A stretch of DNA of 64,000 bases from Hesseltinella vesiculosa (lineage: Eukaryota; Mucoromycota; Mucoromycetes; Mucorales; Cunninghamellaceae): the NCBI GenBank assembly GCA_002104935.1, contig MCGT01000011.1:713387-777386 (forward strand), given 5' to 3'. The translations under genes and the position numbers were made by a program. The notes beneath the pieces are model-generated. The model worked only from the letters and a program-made list of their open reading frames with translations, made no database searches and was not told the origin of the DNA. Below, piece by piece: positions 57,800-64,000 of the stretch (positions are counted from its first letter, which is position 1; every line of letters begins with the position of its first letter).

Positions 57800-58985
57800 T
57801 GGCTGATGATCCAATAAAAAGCAAGAGCTTGATAAAAACGAGAGGGAGGAACCGAATTTCTGTCGATCGTTTTTTTCAAAGCAACATGACAAGAGAAAAA
57901 AACATATATTTTTGGTTTGTTTTCCTCCTATTTTTTGAGGAGGTCTGTGAGACTCCAAAAACTTGGAAGCATCGACCCCAAGCGGAGGCGGTGTTTTGTT
58001 CGCGTGTGACCAAAAAAATAAAAATGAAAGCTTTTCATTCCATGGCTGATTTTCTACTTTGGCTTGTCAAGATGCCAGATCCGGGTTTTATTTTAGGTTT
58101 TATTTGAATGAATAAAGGGTAGCCGAAGCAGGGTTTCAGGACGACATGTTCAATGCAGCACGTTTTTAGTTCATCGTGGTCATGGCTTTTTGTTTTTGTT
58201 TGAGATGGCAGGCGTCGGAAAAGGGACTGGAGCCACAAAAGGCAAGGTAGTCAGCTGTGCCAGTTTGAAAGGGGGAGTGGGTTTCAAAAGGTGAAATGAA
58301 AAATATAATAAAAAAAAAAGAGGGGAAGGGGCAGGATGGAATGGCAAAAAAAAATAGCAAGAACAGGGATGGAGGTGTGTGTTAGGAGACAAAGGGAGTG
58401 GTCAAGCTTAGGGGCTGTAGAAAATCATCAGGGGTTTTAAAAGATACAAAAAAAAAAAAAAAGCTCCAAAGCAGTTTGTTTATTTTTATGGGCCCAAAAA
58501 AAAGTGTCAATATTAAATTTGTTTGTCTTTGTTTGTTTTCGTTCACGGGTATGGGAGCATCTCATGAAGAGGACATACAGGCCTACATAGCGCATCTTTT
58601 AAAAAGAGGGGGGAGAAGGGGGGGGGGGGATGGCAGGCTCAAGATTTAGCAGGACCATTCAAGTTTGAGAGCGACTGGTGGCCAATAAGAAAACGTCCCT
58701 TTTTTTATGGTTGCGATTCTCAGTACAACACTTCTTTACTTGAGGAATAAAACATAGTAACAAGCCTTATAGTTTAAAAATGAGCTTCTGTATTAGTGTA
58801 GATGTACTGTGTAATTCATGTTGGTTCCACTAAAAAGGGGTTATGTTGAACACCCCTCAAGCTGTCCGGATCACCGCATTTTCATTCAACATTTCTTTGT
58901 TCAAGATTTCCTTTTTTCTTTTTTTTGATTTCCTTTTTTCTTTTTTCTTTTCTTTTCACCTTTTTTTATATATACATATAATTTA
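57800..58985. other. Intergenic with CT-rich leader of the kelch-BTB gene
   Basis: 3' UTR of the ASC-1-like gene, A and G tracts (58290-58450, 58604-58630), then a CT/T-rich segment and TATATA-like sequence (58970-58980) just before the start at 58986. No gene seen. Confidence 0.5.
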
Positions 58986-61395
58986 ATGATCCAACAAGGC
59001 CAACCTATTCAAACAACCGGCAATAACCTAGTGGGTTTATGGCGGCCGTCATTTGTGAAGGTGGATCATCGATTATATGTTTATGGAGGAGGTGGAAACG
59101 TTACCAATGATTTACACGTTCTCAATTTATGCGACTTGCGTTGGGAAACCATTCATGTAAAAAAAACGGTCTCCTCTTTTTTCTCCCTTTTACACATCTT
59201 TATAAAACTTCCGTGTTGGACTGACTTTTATCTATAGACAGTGAAAGGAGAAGCTCCTTCAAAACGCTATGGGCATACAGCAACGCTTTGGAACCGTTAT
59301 ATCATTGTGTTTGGTAAAGAAAAAAGGGAAAAAAAAAGTGGGGGAATGATTAGGCTGGGAGGTGGAATGATTTTTCGACTCCTTTTTTTTGAAAAAAGTG
59401 GGAGTTGCGCGAGGCATTCAATGTTTTTTTTTTCTTTCCTTTTATTTTAGGCGGGTGCAATGAATATCAACTTTATTGCAACGATGTGCATGTGCTAGAT
59501 TTGGATCGGTTATGTTGGTTCCGACCGGAAATCAATGGGGCTGTCTCAGCTCGGTACCTTCATAGCGCAGTGGTTTATCAAGATAAATTATTTGTCTATG
59601 GCGGTTTTGCACGTAGCACCGACTGTGAGTGACCTCCCTCTTTTTGTGTCTGACACACAACCCCCCCCCTTTTTTTTTTTACTTCAGTTTCCTCTGGCAC
59701 GCTTTTGTTTCATATCTCACGTTTTTTATTTCATCGCCCATCTCTAGGCACCTATGTATTGGATGAAATCAATGTACTGGACTTGAAAACGTTCACTTGG
59801 TCTGTGTATCATCGCGCGCCACCTCGTTACAACCATTCAGCCACATTGGTCGGTCACAAAATGTACATTTACGGTGGCAAGGATGAGCATGGCAACACTG
59901 TATCGGATCTGTTCATGGTCAACCTGAATGCTCCACCTTATACCTCTCACCCCGTTCTCAGCGGAACTCAATCGAATAATGGCATGGTGCTACTGAAGAG
60001 CCAACATTTTTGTGAAGCCGTCTGTGGCAAGCTGCTGGTCTTTGGCCGCTATCTCCTGCCGACTGCGCAGGTCCAGTCCAGCTCGCAACAACGCCTCAGC
60101 GCCGCTGCCTCCGACTCGGCCTATGGCCTCTGGATGCTCGATCTTGATACCTTGGAATGGGAACGCCAAGAATGCGATGACCATTTCCTCAGCGGCGGCT
60201 GGAACTATTTTACCGTCATCCAAGACGCTCTCCGTCTGGAAAAAGAAGACCCAGCCCAAGTCACGGTCAACAACCTCTTCTTCCTAGGCAACACCGATCC
60301 CCTTCGACCCCATGGCTATGACCATTTTCGGTAAGACGCAACACCAGCCAGGTCGAAAGGCAGCACTGACCTCTCTTTTTTTTTTTTGATATGAACAGCG
60401 ATGCCTTGATCATCAATGGGGAATCCTTGGCCTTGTACGATATCCCTCCCACCCGACAGACTGGCCACGAATTTGGCCCGTTACTGAACAACCCCGAACT
60501 GTCGGATTTTGTGATTGTGGCAGCGGATGGCCAGGAATTGCATGCGCACCAGGTCATCTTGATCACGCGTTGGCCCCATTTCAAAAATCTTTACCGCTCC
60601 GGCATGATGGAAGCTCAAGAACGCCGCATGGAGATCGCTGAACCCTACCCCGTGGTCTTGGCCTTTCTGAAGTACCTGTACAGTGACCAGCTCGATGAAA
60701 TGGAGCCTTGGCACGTCGTCTGCGAGTTGCTGCTGCTCTCCAACATGTACCTGTTACACCGCCTGAAAAAGATCTGCTGCCAACGCCTGTACGAACGCCA
60801 CCTCACCATTGAGTCCTGCATCCCCATTTTTGAAAAAGCCATCCTTGTCGATGAAACCGGCCTGAAAATGCTTCTCCTCGATTTCATGTTCAAGCACTAT
60901 GGCGCCCTGCTCAAAGCCGACGTCCTCAGCCATCTGTCACCCTTGGCCCGCCAAGAATTCATCTCTTATATCCCGGATGAAGCCATCCTTCAAGTCAATC
61001 GCCTCCGACACCACCCCATGGGCCATGTGTCTCCCCATGCCCATCAGCTCTACCTCAAGCACGAATCCGCCCCCTTGGCTGCCCTGCCGGCCACCGCCTC
61101 AGCCCCTGCTCTGGCCACCTCCTCCTCCACTAGCACCACCACCTCCGCCATCTCCTCCCTGTCCAATGCCTCTACGTCTTCCTTGGTGTCCACCCACTCT
61201 GCCTCCTCTACCAGCTCTTCGCTCACCACGCTTTCCAACTCCATGATCGGCATCCAGCCTTCCTCGGCTTATCTCTATACCTCCACGGCCATCACCTCGT
61301 CGTCTGCTGTCACCAGCTCTACCATCTCCCAGCCCCACCGTCCTGTCCTCACCACCAACTCTGCCGTCCAAACCAACGATCTGATCTCCATCTGA
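58986..61395 (+). CDS. Kelch-repeat and BTB domain protein
   Basis: Five exons (58986-59156, 59238-59313, 59451-59624, 59748-60330, 60399-61395) join to 666 residues. About five kelch blades fill residues 15-340 (RLYVYGGGGN, RYGHTATLWNRYIIVFGG, RYLHSAVVYQDKLFVYGG, RYNHSATLVGHKMYIYGG). A BTB/POZ domain follows at about 360-470 (LSDFVIVAADGQELHAHQVIL, FLKYLYSDQLD), then a BACK-like helical part and a Ser/Thr/Ala-rich tail. The kelch-before-BTB order resembles LZTR1-type proteins, which act as substrate adaptors for Cul3 ubiquitin ligases. The substrate cannot be inferred. Confidence 0.9.
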
Positions 61396-61769
61396 ACCCG
61401 TCCCAATCGTCTTTTTTCCTTTCTGCATTGTATTCATAGATTCCCTGGCGCCTTTTTTTTTCTTTTTTTTCCAATTTTCTTTTTGGGCTCTGAAAATTAA
61501 GCACTCTTCACTTTTTTTGTGTATCTTCCTTTTTTTAACGTCATGAACCCATTCCTTGGTGTCTTTTTGTCTTTTTGGCGCCTTCTTTTATTAATCTGTC
61601 AACACATGTTTTTTTTTCTTTTTTCTTTTTTTCTTTTTCTTTTTTTTTTTTTTTTTTTGCTAGACAACGCCACCCCGTGACCTGTTGACCCTTTTTTTTT
61701 TTTCCAAATAAAAAAAAAATCAAGCATACACCCTTTCCATGAATAAGTGGCGGTTCTCCTGGAAGACAG
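61396..61769. other. T-rich intergenic stretch
   Basis: Mostly T tracts (about 61430-61730) with no coding signal. Probably 3' UTR of the kelch-BTB gene and junction to transposon-derived DNA. Confidence 0.5.
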
Positions 61770-62333
61770 GTGGCGGACTTTAGATTTTCGAGTGTCGCAC
61801 AAGCCAAGACAAATTTGGCGCAACATTTTTTTTTTTTTGTCAGGATGACCAAATGCATAATGTCGCATTTTGAGAAAGTTGCCTTTTTCCACGATCGTTG
61901 GTCCTTGTGCTTCTGGTGTTGTTCAAATCAGCATGGCAAGTCCGCCTACAAGGAACAAAAAAAGCAACTTGATCATGTTACCTACAAACACATTGGCATC
62001 GGCACAAACACTTATCACTACATCGCCTTCTTGAATGAGGTCATTAATACTATGGACCAACATCCAGAATTTGACGGCTGCTATTTGGTGATGGACAATG
62101 CACCAAGTCATCAATCCAAGGCCATCGATAGCTTCATCAGGAATCGTGGGTATCGATACATGCATCTTCCAACCTATTCTCCTGAGCTCGATCCGATTGA
62201 GCAGTTCTGGTCGGCCGCATCGTCAAAGCGGCGTGTAATGATGTTCCTATCAAGGATCTGCATGGCTTTATCAGTAATTCTTTTCCCCGCATCAATGACT
62301 GCTTCCATAGGACCCCTATGTAGTTGTATTTAA
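61770..62333 (+). pseudogene. Decayed Tc1/mariner-type transposase fragment
   Basis: Only the C-terminal catalytic half is present. It shows YLVMDNAPSHQSKAID (second catalytic Asp with the typical DNAPSH) and YMHLPTYSPELDPIEQFW (third acidic residue), the DDE_3 hallmark. After QFW the frame shifts by one base near 62215: the alternative frame continues RIVKAACNDVPIKDLHGF to its own stop. The N-terminal helix-turn-helix and first catalytic Asp are not recognisable. The element is dead. Terminal inverted repeats were not identified. Confidence 0.8.
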
Positions 62334-62802
62334 GTAACAGTTTGTCGCACGACAAGTCGATTACCGGATTTCCACCATCATTTGGCGGGAATCAGGTTTT
62401 TCGTTGAGCCGTGAATGAATTTTTTTAGCAGGCAAACCAATTGGGCGAACCGCTAAATTATTTTCAAGTGCGCGCGAAAGTAAAATCAATTGCACGCGAA
62501 ACCATTTCTTGTGCGTGCAAGTCAAGTAAAAAACAAGATTGTAATATTATATTTTTCTTAACAGGACCAGTGAAGCCAATAATAGGAGCACGCCTCTTTG
62601 TGATATATTTGGTATGAGGAGGGTGGGTACTGTAGTTAATGTCGCAAATCCTGCTAGTTCAGTGCCAGTATAGAAATAAAAGTCCAGCATCATTTATAGC
62701 TTTGTTCAAATTATGGTTTTATAAATGGACATACCAATAAAGCAAAAAAAAAAAAAAAAAAAAATCGGAAGCAGAGCACTCAGCACACAGAGTTTCTTGT
62801 GA
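62334..62802. other. Interval between two transposase sequences
   Basis: Contains two similar motifs, gcgcgcgaaag (about 62472) and gcacgcgaaa (about 62492), and an A tract at 62743-62763. These could be remains of element ends. No TA-flanked inverted repeat could be paired with confidence. Confidence 0.4.
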
Positions 62803-63986
62803 TCAGATATTGACTTCCTTTTCCAAACATGCCTTGAAAAAGCTTACAGAGTGGCGTATCCAACCATTACAATCTTGTGGTGTCACCTTCAGTGCTGAAT
62901 CCAAAATTCTTGGAGCCAAACTATCACTCTCTGTGAGCTTGCTCCGGCGAACACCAGCTTTGACTTTGCTCCAAAACTCCTCAATTGGATTAAGGAAAGG
63001 AGAGTATGGCGGCAAAAACATCACCTTGTAGCCACGCCCTTCAATTAATTCCTTGACTCGGCCTGACTTGTGAATTGAAGCATTGTCCATTACCAAGTAA
63101 CGCCCTTTGAAGCCGGTGCCTTTCAAGTCCAACGCGTCCATGACATCGTTGATAAAGACTAGATAGTCTTCGGTCCTAGTGCCAGCTTTGACTTTCCCTT
63201 TGGTCTTGTCCTTCTTTGTAGCAACACTGACAGTTGGCTTGCGTAGAGATAAGTTGACAATGCCCGCTTCACAAATTGCACCCAGGATAGTTACATTGAC
63301 ACCCTTTTGAGTAGGGACCACAGCCTTCGCAGGCTTTCCTTTTACTGACCAACCGAATCCACGTCGCAGATGCATATTAAACCCAGCTTCGTCGAGGAAT
63401 ACGCAGGTGTTGAAGTAGTTGAAATCCGAAAGAGTGTACCAATGTGAGACGATCTCCTTCCTCATTTCAAGAGTCCTGTCCTCGTTTCTTGCAGCAGTGA
63501 GCTTATCCAACTTCTTGAGTGTTAACATGCAATGCTGTGTCACATGTTTATGCAATCCAGAAAGCGAAATTGTAAAACCTTCGAATTCTTTCATGAGTGT
63601 CTCTCTTGCTTCAACCAATGTAGATCCAGGATCATCTTCAAAAATTTTGAGAAGGAGCTGAGTATGCTCCTCAAATAATTTTCTGTTACCACCACCTCGG
63701 GAGGCAGCTGGCAAAGGAACCCGCTGCTCAGGGTCTTCTCTGTATCTTCTGACATATCCCTGACCAGTTCGGGTGTTTATGCCAACCTCTCGTGAAGCAG
63801 TAGCGGCAGTTTTACCTATCGAGTAATATAAGATTTCAATTATGAGTCAAAAGTAAATACATCATGATGATTGGTACCAGTACCTTCATTGATAACCTTG
63901 TGAAGTAGCAACTCTATTTGCTCAGGTTTATACACACGGTAAGGGCCTCTTTTTTCGGTCAATGGCTTGGATACCAGAGGTTTCAT
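62803..63986 (-). mobile_element. Intact intron-containing Tc1/mariner-superfamily transposase
   Basis: Exons 63986-63884 and 63815-62803 join to 371 residues. The N-terminus carries a helix-turn-helix (TAATASREVGINTRTGQGYVRRY). The catalytic core has all three acidic positions: VFLDEAGFNMH, YLVMDNASIHKS, and FLPPYSPFLNPIEEFW. A basic Lys/Gly loop sits between the first two. No stop or frameshift is seen, so this copy could be active. The frame is open upstream of 63986 to the window edge, so the true start and the right end of the element may lie outside. It differs clearly from the decayed copy at 61770-62333. Confidence 0.88.
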
Positions 63987-64000
63987 TGAGTTCTGCCGAT

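Overview
This 64 kb window is nuclear DNA from a filamentous fungus. The evidence is intron-dense genes (up to 11 exons) with short GT-AG introns, compact convergent and divergent gene packing, pyrimidine-rich tracts before many start codons, and a proteome of fungal families: VTC, Bud6, Kre9/KNH, Zn2Cys6, a Gin4/Hsl1-type kinase and Spt20. Long A and T homopolymers, an alginate-lyase-family protein, and an SMCR8-like longin-DENN protein absent from yeast models point by inference to an early-diverging fungus, most likely Mucoromycota (Mucorales-like). No species call is possible from sequence alone.

Layout, left to right. 0-10 kb: a VTC-family polyphosphate/SPX protein (+), the proteasome deubiquitinase Rpn11 (-), a doubtful small membrane protein (-), a Rib2-type deaminase (-) and a Sel1-repeat protein (+). 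10-24 kb: SAGA subunit Spt20 with a very long Gln-rich tail (+), an F-BAR/SH3 protein (+), the polarity factor Bud6/Aip3 (-) and a small secreted Kre9/KNH-like protein (-). 24-34 kb: a Zn2Cys6 transcription factor (-), Erv1 (+), Sft2 (+), a glyoxylate/hydroxypyruvate reductase-like enzyme with a GC-AG intron (-) and the SSU processome factor Utp14 (-). 35-46 kb: a CHID1-like GH18 protein (-), a ZIP zinc transporter (+), a NIM1-family kinase (+) and a probably GPI-anchored alginate-lyase-like protein (-). 46-61 kb: an SMCR8-like protein (-), Yop1 (-), the Atp23 protease (-), a J-domain protein (+), an ASC-1/TRIP4-like protein (+) and a kelch-BTB protein (+). 61-64 kb: a decayed Tc1/mariner transposase and an intact, intron-containing transposase of another lineage running to the right edge.

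The genes do not form a single pathway cluster. Loose themes recur: polarity and cytokinesis (Bud6, F-BAR/SH3, Gin4/Hsl1-like kinase, kelch-BTB), mitochondrial biogenesis (Erv1, Atp23, J-protein), membrane traffic (Sft2, Yop1, SMCR8-like), and wall or extracellular polysaccharide handling (KNH-like, CHID1-like, alginate-lyase-like). The less ordinary material is the SMCR8-like gene, the wall-associated uronate-lyase candidate, a dispersed repeat family found beside small broken or uncertain genes, a 50-bp element shared by two promoter regions, and introns whose acceptors follow A tracts. Exon junctions were placed by hand from splice sites and reading-frame continuity. CDS coordinates are spans from start to stop codon including introns.
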